DNA of 64,000 bases from Lachnospiraceae bacterium. GTDB taxonomy: Bacteria; Bacillota; Clostridia; Lachnospirales; Lachnospiraceae. The DNA lies in the NCBI GenBank assembly GCA_021628825.1, contig JAJXRY010000002.1, positions 310,001-374,000 of the forward strand. Direction: 5' to 3'. The notes below the pieces were generated by a model. That model was not told the DNA's origin, did no database searches, and worked only from the letters and a program-made list of their open reading frames with translations. The position numbers and the translations under genes were made by a program. Positions 49,242 to 58,985 of the stretch are shown here, one piece after another; positions within the stretch are counted from its first letter, which is position 1; the number at the start of each line of letters is the position of its first letter.

Positions 49242-49353
49242 ATGTTTTTTTATTCGTAGTCGAAAATACATACGAAAGTATTCAGACAATGCAGATTAAC
49301 GTGCAGGGTCTTAATGTTGTATGTAAATATTCCGGTTACGAAGAAAAAAATTA
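49242..49353 (+). CDS. Hidden small ORF of about 36 codons
   Basis: ATG 49242 with GGAAAGGA upstream. Reducing the 7-T run 49245-49251 to five gives a continuous short protein beginning MFLFVVENTYESIQTM and ending GYEEKN, followed by a terminator. No family recognised; it could be a small phage-type protein. Confidence 0.4.
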
Positions 49354-49393
49354 AGCTTTCAGGAACATAGTATTTTTTTGTATAGTTGTTTTT

Positions 49394-49426
49394 GACCACT
49401 TATCTTTCGGGTAGGTGGTCTTTTTT
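49394..49426 (+). terminator. Rho-independent terminator
   Basis: GACCACTTA / TAGGTGGTC stem with a TCTTTCGGG loop and six Ts. Confidence 0.8.
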
Positions 49427-49478
49427 ATTCATTAGGGCCCGGTGAAGTAGCTAAATTTATGAAAAGGAGAAAGACGAT

Positions 49479-50042
49479 ATGATTATTGATGATGTAAGGT
49501 TTGAATTAAAAGATGGGCGTGAAGCGATACTTCGTAGCCCTAAAGAGGAAGATGTAGAAAGTACATTGGAGTATTTGGTTACTTCTGCCGGGGAAACTGA
49601 TTATATTTTGCGTTATCCGGAGGAGTGTGGAAAATATACAGCAGAAGGAGAAAAAACGTTGTTTGAGCAGAAGAATGCCTCTCCAAATGAAGCAATGATT
49701 ATGTGTATCGTAGAGGGTAAGGTTGTTGGAAATTGTGCAATAAGCTTTTTTTCAAGGGAATGAAAACAAAACATAGAGCCAGTATATCAATTGCATTGAT
49801 TAGCAATTTTTTTGGAATCAGGGAATCGGTACAAAAAAATGTTTGAAGAAATGATACGTCTTGCAGAACGTAGAGAGGGCGTAATGCAGATTGAATTAGA
49901 GTTTGTAGAAGGAAACGCCAGAGCACGATACTTGTATGAGAAAATGGGATTTAGGATTACAGGTGTTCATCCAAATGCAATTCGCTTAAAGGATGGTACA
50001 CTTTTGAACAACTATACTATGATTAAAGAACTCCGGCGGTAA
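49479..50042 (+). CDS. GNAT N-acetyltransferase, frameshifted in sequence
   Basis: About 186 residues after reducing 7-base runs at ~49746, 49807 and 49834 to five (SFFKGMKTKHRAS, NFWNQGIGTKMFEEM). WNQGIGTKMFE is the acetyl-CoA-binding motif A, and VEGNARARYLYEKMGF the following conserved segment. It resembles the RimL-like acetyltransferases carried by mobile elements; substrate unknown. AAAAGGAGAAAG precedes the ATG. First of a cargo set of three small-molecule enzymes. Confidence 0.78.
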
Positions 50043-50094
50043 ACACAGATAATTTTGCCAAGTGTACAGAGTAAAAAATAGAAGGGAGATTATT

Positions 50095-50665
50095 ATGGCA
50101 AACTTAGTTATAGTATGTGGTCCTCAGGCAGTTGGAAAAATGACAGTTGCAGAAAGCCTGAGGGATAAATTAAGGTACAATATGATGATGAATCATGACA
50201 GCATAGAAATGTCTGACAAGATATTTGGTTTTGGAACACCGGCACAAAAAGAATTCAATGCTATTTTTAGAGAAAAAGCATTTGAACTTGCAGTGAAACA
50301 TAATGTGGATTTGATTTTTACATACGTCTGTGCATTTGAAGTTCCACAAGAGAGGGAGTACTTAACAAGTCTGGCGGAATTGTTTAAGATTAATGGAGGA
50401 GAATTTTTATTTTGTGGAATTAAGTGCCGACCTTGCAACAAGACTTGAAAGAAACGAAACGCCACACAGAATGGAATGCAAAGCATCAAAAAGAGATGTT
50501 GCATGGAGTAAGGCTAATCTTTTGAAAGATGCAACAAATCATAGATTGAATTTAGAGGATGGAGAAATATGGTTTGATAATCATATAAAGATAGACAATA
50601 CCAATCTTCATCCGGATGAAGTGGCTGATATGGTTATAGAGCAGTTTCAATTGGTTGCAAAATGA
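50095..50665 (+). CDS. P-loop kinase-like protein, frameshifted in sequence
   Basis: About 189 residues. P-loop VIVCGPQAVGKMTVAESL near the N terminus and a lid-like basic region (RNETPHRMECKASKRDVAWSK, in part). Resembles small nucleotide or shikimate-type kinases of the AAA family; substrate unknown. A 5-T run at ~50405 reduced to four restores GGEFYFVELSADLATRLE. GAAGGGAG before the ATG. Lies between GNAT and nucleoside phosphorylase genes with short gaps, suggesting a cargo operon. Confidence 0.68.
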
Positions 50666-50728
50666 AAAGGAAGAAAAAAAGAATATCGCTTTGGCGTATG
50701 ATATAAAAGTAAAGGAGGATTACAAATT

Positions 50729-51497
50729 ATGTTTATAAGAAATGATTATCCAATATTAGAGTTTGATGACAATAGGGATGCAAAAAAATCAATCCTACGA
50801 CTTGGGTTGACAAGAAATTCGAATGTAACAAGATGGTTATCACTTTTTTTCCGGAAGTGGTTGATAAATTAATTGCGGATGGGAAGATAGTGCTTGAAAA
50901 GACAATCGGTGGTGAAAACATCGTTCTTGTATATCGATTTGTTGACACGGATATACTGATTACGCTTGGTGCAGTAGGATGTCCATCTTGTGCAGGTAAT
51001 TTGGATTTATTTAACGCCATGGGAGCAGAAAAGGTTATGTTTTGTGGCGGTGGCGGAGTGCTTGACAAGAAAATAGAAGTTGGACAGCTTCTTGTTGTAG
51101 ATGGAGCGATTCGAGATGAAGGATTTTCCTATCATTATATAAAAACCATCAAAAATACATATATACAGATAAAAAAATGTAACGGATAAGATAGTTCAAT
51201 ACCTAAAAAGAAAATAATATATCATATATACAAGGATTGACATGGACAACAGACGCTATTTTCAGAGAGACAGCAGAAAGGATTGCTCAAAGGAAAACAG
51301 ATGGAGCAAAGATTGTAGAAATGGAACAGTCAGGATGTATAGCTGTTGCTCAATATAGGGGTTTTGATTATGGAGCTCTCATATATGGTGGGGATGACGT
51401 ATCACAGGAAGAATGGAGCAATCGAGGTTGGAGAAGCCGAGAAGGTATACGATATGATCTGGTGATGCTGTGTAAAGAATTAGTGAATGCTATTTAA
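50729..51497 (+). CDS. Nucleoside phosphorylase family protein, frameshifted in sequence
   Basis: About 254 residues. AAAGGAGG before ATG 50729. Corrected order: MFIRNDYPILEFDD, then ITFFPEVVDKLI, MGAEKVMFCGGGGVL (phosphate/ribose-binding Gly loop), LLVVDGAIRDEGFSYHY, TDAIFRETAERIA and IVEMEQSGCIAVAQYRGFDY, whose MEQSG segment matches the base/ribose site of uridine and purine phosphorylases (MExAA/S). It cleaves nucleosides with phosphate. Several 5- and 7-A runs (50772, 51140-51215) break the frame; all are corrected by deletion. Confidence 0.8.
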
Positions 51498-51642
51498 GGT
51501 AGACGTATTCAGCTTTTGTTTGGACAATGTGCCGACAGATAAACCGACAGATTATGAAACAATCTTGACAAAACCGAACAAATATTCTATATTTAACAAC
51601 GGAGATTCTATACCCAAAACAGAAAATGTGAATATACAAACG

Positions 51643-51675
51643 AAGCTCAAAACCCGTGTGGTTTGGGCTTTTTTC
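51643..51675 (+). terminator. Terminator after nucleoside phosphorylase
   Basis: AAGCTCAAAACC / GGTTTGGGCTT stem with one bulge, then six Ts. Confidence 0.7.
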
Positions 51676-51819
51676 TGAATTTGCAATAATTCTGAGAACA
51701 ACAATTTGCAAAAAGTCAATAGACACTTTGCGGTAGGGTTGGGACGGAATATTTTACAAAAGATGATTGTGCAGTATTCACAAAGATGTTTAGAGATTAA
51801 GGATATTCCAGAATAACAA

Positions 51820-51851
51820 AAAAGCAATCGAGTAACATCGGTTGCTTTTTT
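51820..51851. terminator. Second terminator
   Basis: AAAAAAGCAATCGA / TCGGTTGCTTTTTT stem with a 6-base loop, symmetric A and T runs. Confidence 0.75.
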
Positions 51852-51914
51852 GTTGCTCATTTTTAGAAATTGCTGTCAGCCCCAAAACATGTATTTCTAA
51901 AAGTAACTACAAAA

Positions 51915-52229
51915 ATGAGAAGAGAAAATGGAGGAAATGAAAAAAATGAAAAGAGTATTCAAAAAGGCATCTATGTAAAAATTTTAAACCGGAGAAGGTG
52001 GAGATACTGCATAACCGAATGAAGGAGGCCGGAGTTCAAAAATATGAGTGCCTTTATCAGAAAGATGGTATTGAACGGATATATGATTATTCCTGAGTGG
52101 CCTGAACTGAAAGGGGTGCTGTCTTTGCATTCAAGAATTAGCAATAACCTAAATCAGTATGCGAAGAAAGCAAATGAAACCGGAAATATCTACAGAGAGG
52201 ATATTACTGAACTAAAAAGAGATGCATGA
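51915..52229 (+). CDS. MobC-like relaxosome protein, frameshifted in sequence
   Basis: About 104 residues. With run errors corrected it reads FKPEKVEILHNRMKEAGVQ, NMSAFIRKMVLNGYMI and SLHSRISNNLNQYAKKANET, the ribbon-helix-helix/helical pattern of MobC accessory proteins of mobilisable elements. It would assist a relaxase at the transfer origin, but no relaxase gene remains nearby, so element 2 is defective for transfer. Confidence 0.6.
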
Positions 52230-52562
52230 TGAGCAAACTAAGCTACTAAAAAAACGCTCAAGTCAGTTATACATCTTTATGATGTAGATTCAAAGAAGAG
52301 AAATTAAATATTATGAAAAAGCGACAGCGTGGCTCTGCGGCTTGCCAGCAGTTCAGGGGGATTGGGGCATACTCTACAACAAGCCATGAAAAGAATAAAA
52401 CAGCTGTATGTCGAATTTTTATAAAGAGAAGAATATTGAAAAAAATTCAGAAATGCAAAACTCTCTATTGAAAGAAAAGCTGTCGCATGATATCATAACC
52501 GTAAAGACGGATATACAAATTACGAAATACGGATATATGTGGAATGTTGATGGAGGAAAATT
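52230..52562. other. Apparent decayed region, no intact gene
   Basis: 333 bases with short interrupted reading frames in all phases, placed where a relaxase gene would be expected after MobC. I could not recognise a specific remnant. Confidence 0.35.
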
Positions 52563-52928
52563 ATGATTATCAGTGAAAGAATTTTTTATGTGATGGAGCA
52601 GAAGAACATAACGCAGTTGGAACTCTCAAGAAGGACCGGGATTGCAACAAGTAACATCAGTGACTGGAAAAAGAAAAAGACGAATCCCAAAGCGGACTGT
52701 CTGTTGTCTATATGTGATGCATTGGAGATTACTCCCGAACAGCTTTTGACTGGAAAAGGAATTGATCCGGAATATAAAGATGCAGATATGGATTATGAAG
52801 TTACCAGGTCGGATATTAAGATTTTAAAGCAGATTCACAGCCTTGGAGATGCGCAGTATAAAAGATTGATGGCGTATATGAAAGCCTTGCAGAAGTTGGA
52901 ACAGATGGAGAACATGGTGGAGGAATAG
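52563..52928 (+). CDS. XRE-family regulator (phage repressor-like)
   Basis: 121 residues, intact. Helix-turn-helix MEQKNITQLELSRRTGIATSN with recognition helix ATSNISDWKKKKTNPKAD, then CDALEITPEQLLTG. A C-terminal coiled coil (YKRLMAYMKALQKLEQME). GGAGGAAAATT precedes the ATG. Two bases separate it from the KilA-N gene: a repressor-antirepressor arrangement. Confidence 0.8.
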   Translation: MIISERIFYVMEQKNITQLELSRRTGIATSNISDWKKKKTNPKADCLLSICDALEITPEQLLTGKGIDPEYKDADMDYEVTRSDIKILKQIHSLGDAQYKRLMAYMKALQKLEQMENMVEE

Positions 52929-52930
52929 AG

Positions 52931-53794
52931 ATGGCAAATAAAATAGTTAGGGAAATTATTCACGCAAAAGGAATTGATATAGGAATTTACACGAAAGATT
53001 TTGAAAATGAATATATTTCGTTGACAGATATTGCAAAAATATAGAAATGATAATGATCCCAGATTTGTCATTCAGAACTGGATGCGAAACAGAAATACAG
53101 TTGAGTTTTTTTGGCTGTTTGGGAAGAACTTCATAATCCAGATTTTAACCGTGTGCAATTCGAGGCGGTTAGAAGTGAGGCAGGATTAAACAGGTTTGTT
53201 ATGACGCCAACCAAATGGATTGAACAGACCAATGCTATTGGAATAGTGTCAAAAGCAGGCAGATATGGTGGAGGAACTTATGCACATAGCGATATTGCAA
53301 TGGCATTTGCTACATGGATTTCTCCGGAATTTCAACTGTATATTATGAAAGATTACCGCAGGTTAAAAACAAGTTGAAAAATAGTCGACTTTTCATTGGA
53401 CTGGAACTTGAACAGGGCTTTATCAAAGGTGAACTATCGTATTCACACGGATGCGGTGAAGGAAAATTTGATTCCACCAGAGCTAACACCAGAACAGATT
53501 GCTTATACATATGCCAGTGAAGCAGATCTTTTAAATGTTGCTTTATTTGGTCAGACTGCAAAGCAATGGAAAAATAATAATCCGGGTAAAAAGGGGAATG
53601 TGCGTGATGAAGCAAATTTAAATCAGTTGTTGGTGTTGGCAAATATGGAAAGTTATAATGCTATTTTAATTGAGCAGGGGAAACCTCAATCAGAAAGACT
53701 TATATTGCTTAGAAATTTAGCAATCAGGCAGATGGATACATTAGCCAGTATCAATTTATCAGCGGTTTCGGCACTTCCTGAAGGTGATATGTAA
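52931..53794 (+). CDS. KilA-N domain protein (phage antirepressor-like), frameshifted in sequence
   Basis: About 284 residues. The KilA-N fold spans residues ~20-140: YISLTDIAKYRNDNDPRFVI, IQNWMRNRNTVEFLAVWEEL, GRYGGGTYAHSDIAMAFATW and SPEFQLYIMKDYRRLK. A C-terminal ~130-residue region follows. KilA-N proteins bind DNA and are common in phages as regulators or antirepressors. Breaks at 5-A 53037, 7-T 53107 and 5-A runs near 53366-53379 are run errors. Confidence 0.78.
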
Positions 53795-53795
53795 A

Positions 53796-54852
53796 TTGAA
53801 GAAAGAAAAAATCAGAGTTTATTTATATACCCGTGTTTCCACAACCATGCAGATAGACGGCTATTCTCTAGATGCACAGAAAACAAAAATGAAAGCGTTC
53901 TGCGACTATAATGAATATGAAATTGCCGGTGAGTATGAGGATGCTGGAAAATCCGGCAAATCAATAGAGGGAAGAGTTTCATTTAATCAGATGATGGACG
54001 ATATTAAATCAGGAAACAAGCACAGGCCAAGGTAGCAGCACAGGCTAAAAAATACGAAAAGGTAAATCGTGACAAGGGAGAAAAAGATTCATCTTTTATC
54101 GGGAATTTTGAAATGCCCTGTCTGTGGCGCAGGAATGTATGGCAATAAGGCGATTAAGAAACGCAAGGATGGAAGCCATTATAAGGACTTTTATTATTAT
54201 GGCTGTAAACACCGGAATATGACCAGAGGTCATAAATGCGATTATAAAAAACAGGTGCATGAGGAAATGCTGGATGCTTCTGTTGCAGAGGTGATCAGTA
54301 AACTGGTTAGCAATCCTAAATTTTCGGATTTAATACGCAGCAAGATAAATATGGAAGTAGACACCAGTGCATTAGATCAGGAAATAGCAAATTACGAAAA
54401 ACAATTAAGACAGCTATATCATAATAAAGACATGATCTTGTCAGATATTGATTCTCTTGATTATGAGGATAAACATTATCAGCGAAGAAAAACAGATTTA
54501 GAGAACCGTTTGTACAAGACTTATGATAAAAATAGATGAAGCAGAGGAATTGCTTATATCTGCAAAAACTAAGAAACGCGCTCTGCTGGCAGACAAGATT
54601 ACCGGAGACAATATCTACAAGGCACTCATTTTCTTTGATAAGCTGTATGCCAAAATGAACGAAGCTGAGAAACGGGAGTTCCTGTCGCAGTTAGTGGATA
54701 ATGTACAGATTTACGAAGAACGCAAAGAGAATGGTCAGTGGCTGAAATCCATAGAATTTAAGTTGCCGATTATAGAAAAAGAGTTTACACTAGGTTTGGA
54801 TAACAATACACAAAATGAAACGGTCGTACTAATGTTGAGAAAAGAGAAGTAA
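53796..54852 (+). pseudogene. Large serine recombinase 2, internally deleted
   Basis: The N terminus (VYLYTRVSTTMQIDGYSLDAQ) with the catalytic Ser and the C-terminal zinc ribbon (LKCPVCGAGMYGNK) and coiled coil are present. The sequence jumps from MMDDIKSGNK (54020) to QAQAKVAAQAKKYEKVNRD, so roughly 260-270 residues, including the rest of the catalytic domain and the recombinase domain, are missing. That is too large for a run error. The end reads NETVVLMLRKEK then stop, matching the normal short terminus of RlmCD proteins. It therefore probably carries the original rlmCD 3' end. It starts at TTG 53796 or GTG 53784, overlapping the KilA-N gene. Confidence 0.75.
54811..54846. other. Right attachment junction (recombinase 2 / original rlmCD end)
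   Basis: GAAACGGT at 54817-54824 is the third copy of the junction core, about 5.98 kb from the second, as the second is from the first. Confidence 0.5.
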
Positions 54853-54893
54853 AAAAGCCAGAACAAAACCAGTCCAGAAATGAGGAGAAGGTT

Positions 54894-55878
54894 ATGATAA
54901 CTAAAATATATCCCATTGGAGAACTGCAGACATATAAATATGTTGTAATTTGTTCCCAGTATAAAGGGAAAATTCTTTTAAGCAGACACAAAATGAGAAC
55001 CACCTGGGAAACGCAGGGAGGGCATATCGAAAAAGGAGAAACACCTTTGGAGGCAGCAAAACGCGAACTTTATGAGGAGTCCGGTGTTACGGATTATTAT
55101 ATTGCACCATTATGTGATTATTGGGCTGGAGACAGTGAGGGGACTGGCGCAAACGGTATGATATTTAAAGCAGTCATCCATAAACTGGGGGCTATTCCCG
55201 AAAGCGAGATGGCAGAGGTAAAGACATTTGACAGTTTGCCGGATAAACTCACTTATCCAGCAATTACGCCGGAGTTATTTAGGTATTTGAAAGAGAACGG
55301 GAAAACATTATCTGCACCAATTGCGAAAATGTTGTTAAAAGAGGCGGCTTCCTGCAATCCCGGTCAATGGGAGCAGCACTGTGAGTTTACAGCGGAGGCA
55401 GCAGAAAAAATTGCACTGGAGTGTGAAGGACTTGACCCGGAAAAAGCATATGTTTTCGGATTGCTTCATGATATAGGCAGACGTTTTGGTGTGGCTCAAT
55501 TAGCGCATGTATATAATGGGTATCATTATTTGCTGGAGCTTGGCTATCAAGAAGCGGCAAAAATTGCGCTTACGCATTCTTTTGTACATGGGAAAATTGA
55601 AAACTATTTGGGTAAGTTTGATATTTCAAAAGAAAAGCAGGAGGAATTAGTTTTATTGCTTCAAAAGACACAGTTTGATGATTATGATTACCTCATTCAG
55701 CTATGTGATGCAATTGCAGGAGCAGATGGAATTGTGTCGTTGGAGGAGCGGATGGAGGATGTTAAGAGCCGATATGGATATTATCCACAGGAAATGTGGG
55801 ACAAAAACTGTGGAATTGAAGCGGTATTTTTGAGAATAAAATGCAGAAAAAAATCTGTATGACATTGTGAAGGGATAA
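54894..55878 (+). CDS. Nudix hydrolase - HD domain fusion
   Basis: About 327 residues. Residues ~1-150 are a Nudix hydrolase with the Nudix box GGHIEKGETPLEAAKRELYE followed by ESG. Residues ~160-325 are an HD phosphohydrolase (HCEFTAEAA, GLLHDIGRRFG, LTHSFVHGK, IQLCDAIAGADG). The pairing suggests sequential removal of phosphates from a nucleotide-like substrate; the substrate is unknown. AGGAGAAGG precedes the ATG. Reducing the 7-A run at ~55848 moves the stop to 55876-55878. It lies just outside the right junction. Confidence 0.82.
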
Positions 55879-56056
55879 GAAAAATTGGTTTACTTATTTG
55901 CAAAAAAACAAGGATGATGTAGTTGCAGAATATGCACTGGATGACATTTCACAGCCAATTGGGATTGCAGCATACGAACTGACAAAGGTACTTCGTGAAG
56001 AATTTAAAAGCAGCCTGCCGAAAGTGGAAGAAATCGAAAATGAATTATCTGAGTAA
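55877..56056 (+). pseudogene. 3' remnant of a DUF1016 (YhcG-type PD-(D/E)XK nuclease) gene
   Basis: After reducing one 7-A run: IGLLICKNKDDVVAEYAL, DDISQPIGIAAYELTKVL and SLPKVEEIENELSE. These match only the C terminus of DUF1016 nucleases, whose upstream ~280 residues are absent. The start abuts the end of the Nudix-HD gene, so a deletion joined them. A terminator follows. Confidence 0.6.
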
Positions 56057-56083
56057 ATTGGCTTACAAGCTGTAAGCCAATTT
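56055..56083. terminator. Perfect 12-bp hairpin
   Basis: AAATTGGCTTAC / GTAAGCCAATTT with a 5-base loop, ending the remnant. Confidence 0.75.
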
Positions 56084-56204
56084 GCTTATGGCATTTGACC
56101 CTTACACAATTATGTTTAAATTATACTATAAAAGCATGGGCGTTCGTAATGCACATATAAAAATTCATTCATAAAATCCATGATAGATATCCACCTCAAT
56201 AAAT

Positions 56205-56399
56205 TCTCCCGCGGAAGCGTTTCACATGATTGTCAATGGAGAGTGTAGTGTATTTTCTCCAAAGCTGATGGAAGTATTCCGCAAGGTTCGCCCGCAGTTT
56301 GAAAAACTGGTCATTGCAAAAATAAATATAAGAGATAACCATGACACATGTACAAAATTACGTGCATTGAGCAAAATGGTTGACACTAAGCTATTATAA
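56205..56399 (+). pseudogene. C-terminal remnant of a HD-domain response-regulator/phosphodiesterase gene
   Basis: A single reading frame gives SPAEAFHMIVNGECSVFSPK and LMEVFRKVRPQFEKLV, the C-terminal segment typical of clostridial HD-type phosphodiesterase/response-regulator proteins. No start and no upstream domain are present. Confidence 0.5.
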
Positions 56400-56494
56400 G
56401 TAGTACACTTTTATCGTAAACAACAGTAGGTGAACCATTTATAAAGTTCCCTGTTGATAATATTATTGTAAATTTCAGAAGGAGGTATATTTTC

Positions 56495-58762
56495 ATGGCA
56501 GAAGCATGGAGAGGATTTGTGAAAGACGGCCATTGGGATGTAGACGTGAATGTACGTAACTTCATTCAGAGAAACTACACACCTTATGATGGTGACGAGA
56601 GCTTTCTGGAGGGACCTACCGAAGCAACTGATAAGCTTTGGGGAAGACTTCAGGAGTTACAGAAAGAAGAACGTGAACATGACGGCGTTTTAGAGTGTGA
56701 AACAGAGGTTGTTTCCAGTCTTACCGCTTATGGTCCCGGCTACATTGACGAGTCTATGAAGGATCTTGAGCAGATCGTTGGTCTTCAGACAGACAAGCCT
56801 TTAAAGAGAGCATTTATGCCTTATGGTGGTATTAAGATGGCAGAAGAAGCCGCAAGCACTTATGGCTATGAGGTTAATCCTAAGTTCCACAAGATCTTTA
56901 CTGATTACCATAAGACTCACAACCAGGCAGTATTTGATGCTTACACTGATGAGATGAAGGTTGCTCGTCATACTCATATCGTAACAGGACTTCCTGATAC
57001 TTATGGTCGTGGACGTATCGTAGGTGACTACAGAAGAGTTGCTCTTTACGGTATCGATTTCCTGATCCAGAAGAAGACAGAAGACAAGAAGAACTGCGGT
57101 AACGGAACAATGACAGAAGAAGTTATCCGTTTAAGAGAAGAAATCGCTGAGCAGATCAAAGCCCTTAAGGGAATGAAGGAAATGGCTAAGATTTACGGCT
57201 ATGATATTTCCGGTCCTGCTACGAACGCTAAGGAAGCTGTACAGTGGTTATACTTCGGATACCTTGCAGCAATTAAGACTCAGAATGGTGCAGCTATGTC
57301 CGTAGGACGTATCTCTACATTTCTTGATATTTATATTGAAAGAGACCTTAAGGAAGGTACTTTAACTGAGAAGGAAGCTCAGGAATTAATCGACCATATG
57401 ACCATGAAGTTCCGTATGGTTAAGTTCGCTCGTATTCCTTCTTACAACCAGCTGTTCTCCGGTGACCCGGTATGGGCTACTCTGGAAGTTGGTGGTATCG
57501 GAATGGATGGCCGTCATATGGTTACCAAGAACGACTATCGTTTCCTTCATACTCTTGAGAACATGGGACCCAGCCCTGAGCCGAACCTGACCGTTCTGTA
57601 CTCCAGCGCTCTTCCTGCAAACTTCAAGAAGTATGCAGCTAAGATTTCTGTAACAACATCTTCCATCCAGTATGAGAACGATGATGTTATGAAGCCGATC
57701 TGGGGCGATGATTACAGCATCTGTTGTTGTGTAAGTGCTACGCAAACTGGTAAAGAAATGCAATTCTTTGGTGCTCGTGCTAACTTAGCTAAGTGTTTAC
57801 TTTACGCTATCAATGGTGGTAAGGATGAGAAGCACCTTGATAAGGAAGGCAAGCATATGCAGTGTGGTCCCGAAATCGCACCGATTACTTCCGAATACCT
57901 TGACTTTGACGAAGTTATGCATAAATACGATATCATGCTTGACTGGTGTGCAGCTCTGTATGTAAACATTCTGAACCTGATTCACTATATGCATGATAAG
58001 TACTATTATGAAGCTGCTGAGATGGCTCTAATTGATACTGAAGTAAGAAGAACTTTCGCTACCGGTATTGCAGGTCTGTCCCACGTAGCAGACTCCCTGT
58101 CCGCTATTAAGTATGCTAAGGTTAAAGTTATCCGTGATGAGCAGGGTTGCGCAATCGACTTCAAGACCGAAGGCGAGTTCCCTAAATATGGTAACGATGA
58201 TCCCAGAGCTGATGAATTTGCTGTATGGCTTCTTAAGACTTTCATTGAAAAGATTAAGAAGAACAAGACTTACAGAGATTCCGAGCCTACAACTTCTATC
58301 TTAACCATTACTTCTAACGTAGTATATGGTAAGGCTACCGGTGCTCTTCCGGATGGTAGAGAAGCTTACAAGCCTTTCGCTCCTGGTGCTTCACCGTCTT
58401 ACGGTGCTGAGCAGAGCGGTCTGCTTGCTTCCCTGAACTCCGTAGCGAAGCTGCCCTATGAGTATGCTCTGGATGGTATTTCCAATACACAGACCATGGC
58501 TCCTTCCGCTCTTGGACATGACCTTGATGAGCAGAAGAATACTCTGGCTGGCGTTCTCGATGGATACTTTGATCGTGGTGCTCATCATCTTAACGTTAAC
58601 GTATTCGGTACCGAGAAGCTGTTAGATGCACAGGCACATCCTGAGAAGCCTGAATATGCTAACTTCACCATTCGTGTATCTGGTTACGCTGTTAAGTTCA
58701 TCAGCCTGACCAAGGAACAGCAGGATGATGTTATTGCAAGAACCTGCCATAAGCATTTGTAA
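56495..58762 (+). CDS. pflB: Formate C-acetyltransferase (pyruvate formate-lyase)
   Basis: 755 residues, the full family length. Converts pyruvate and CoA to acetyl-CoA and formate in anaerobic fermentation. The active-site Cys pair is in DYSICCCVSATQ (near residue 415), the glycyl-radical segment is TIRVSGYAVKFISLT near the C terminus. AGAAGGAGG precedes ATG 56495. Intact, with codon choice biased to highly expressed codons compared with neighbours. Activated by the product of pflA downstream. Confidence 0.97.
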   Translation: MAEAWRGFVKDGHWDVDVNVRNFIQRNYTPYDGDESFLEGPTEATDKLWGRLQELQKEEREHDGVLECETEVVSSLTAYGPGYIDESMKDLEQIVGLQTDKPLKRAFMPYGGIKMAEEAASTYGYEVNPKFHKIFTDYHKTHNQAVFDAYTDEMKVARHTHIVTGLPDTYGRGRIVGDYRRVALYGIDFLIQKKTEDKKNCGNGTMTEEVIRLREEIAEQIKALKGMKEMAKIYGYDISGPATNAKEAVQWLYFGYLAAIKTQNGAAMSVGRISTFLDIYIERDLKEGTLTEKEAQELIDHMTMKFRMVKFARIPSYNQLFSGDPVWATLEVGGIGMDGRHMVTKNDYRFLHTLENMGPSPEPNLTVLYSSALPANFKKYAAKISVTTSSIQYENDDVMKPIWGDDYSICCCVSATQTGKEMQFFGARANLAKCLLYAINGGKDEKHLDKEGKHMQCGPEIAPITSEYLDFDEVMHKYDIMLDWCAALYVNILNLIHYMHDKYYYEAAEMALIDTEVRRTFATGIAGLSHVADSLSAIKYAKVKVIRDEQGCAIDFKTEGEFPKYGNDDPRADEFAVWLLKTFIEKIKKNKTYRDSEPTTSILTITSNVVYGKATGALPDGREAYKPFAPGASPSYGAEQSGLLASLNSVAKLPYEYALDGISNTQTMAPSALGHDLDEQKNTLAGVLDGYFDRGAHHLNVNVFGTEKLLDAQAHPEKPEYANFTIRVSGYAVKFISLTKEQQDDVIARTCHKHL

Positions 58763-58797
58763 TTTTAACAGGTTTCAAAGATCATTGATGTAAATTG

Positions 58798-58825
58798 GGG
58801 GTCGGGCAGTTGTCCGGCCCCTATT
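58798..58825 (+). terminator. pflB terminator
   Basis: GGGGTCGGGCA / TGTCCGGCCCC stem with a short loop and a weak T tail. Confidence 0.7.
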
Positions 58826-58891
58826 TAGTGCGAACCATACCTGGACACTTAATGAGAACAAACCTCAATAAATAAGACTATAATACATATA

Positions 58892-58920
58892 AACAGTTCA
58901 TACTATAAACATGAACTGTT
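58892..58920 (+). promoter_or_regulatory. Hairpin between pflB and pflA
   Basis: AACAGTTCAT / ATGAACTGTT, a perfect 10-bp inverted repeat with a 9-base loop. It includes an upstream ATG (58911) in frame with pflA. Confidence 0.5.
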
Positions 58921-58985
58921 ATCGAACAGTCACAATAAATTTAACCCCGCAGCTGCCGGTATGGCAGAGAATGGAGATTATTACG

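Noticed and set aside
58911..58985. Earlier pflA start
   Set aside because: Begins inside a hairpin and adds residues not found in the family; ATG 58986 has a ribosome site.
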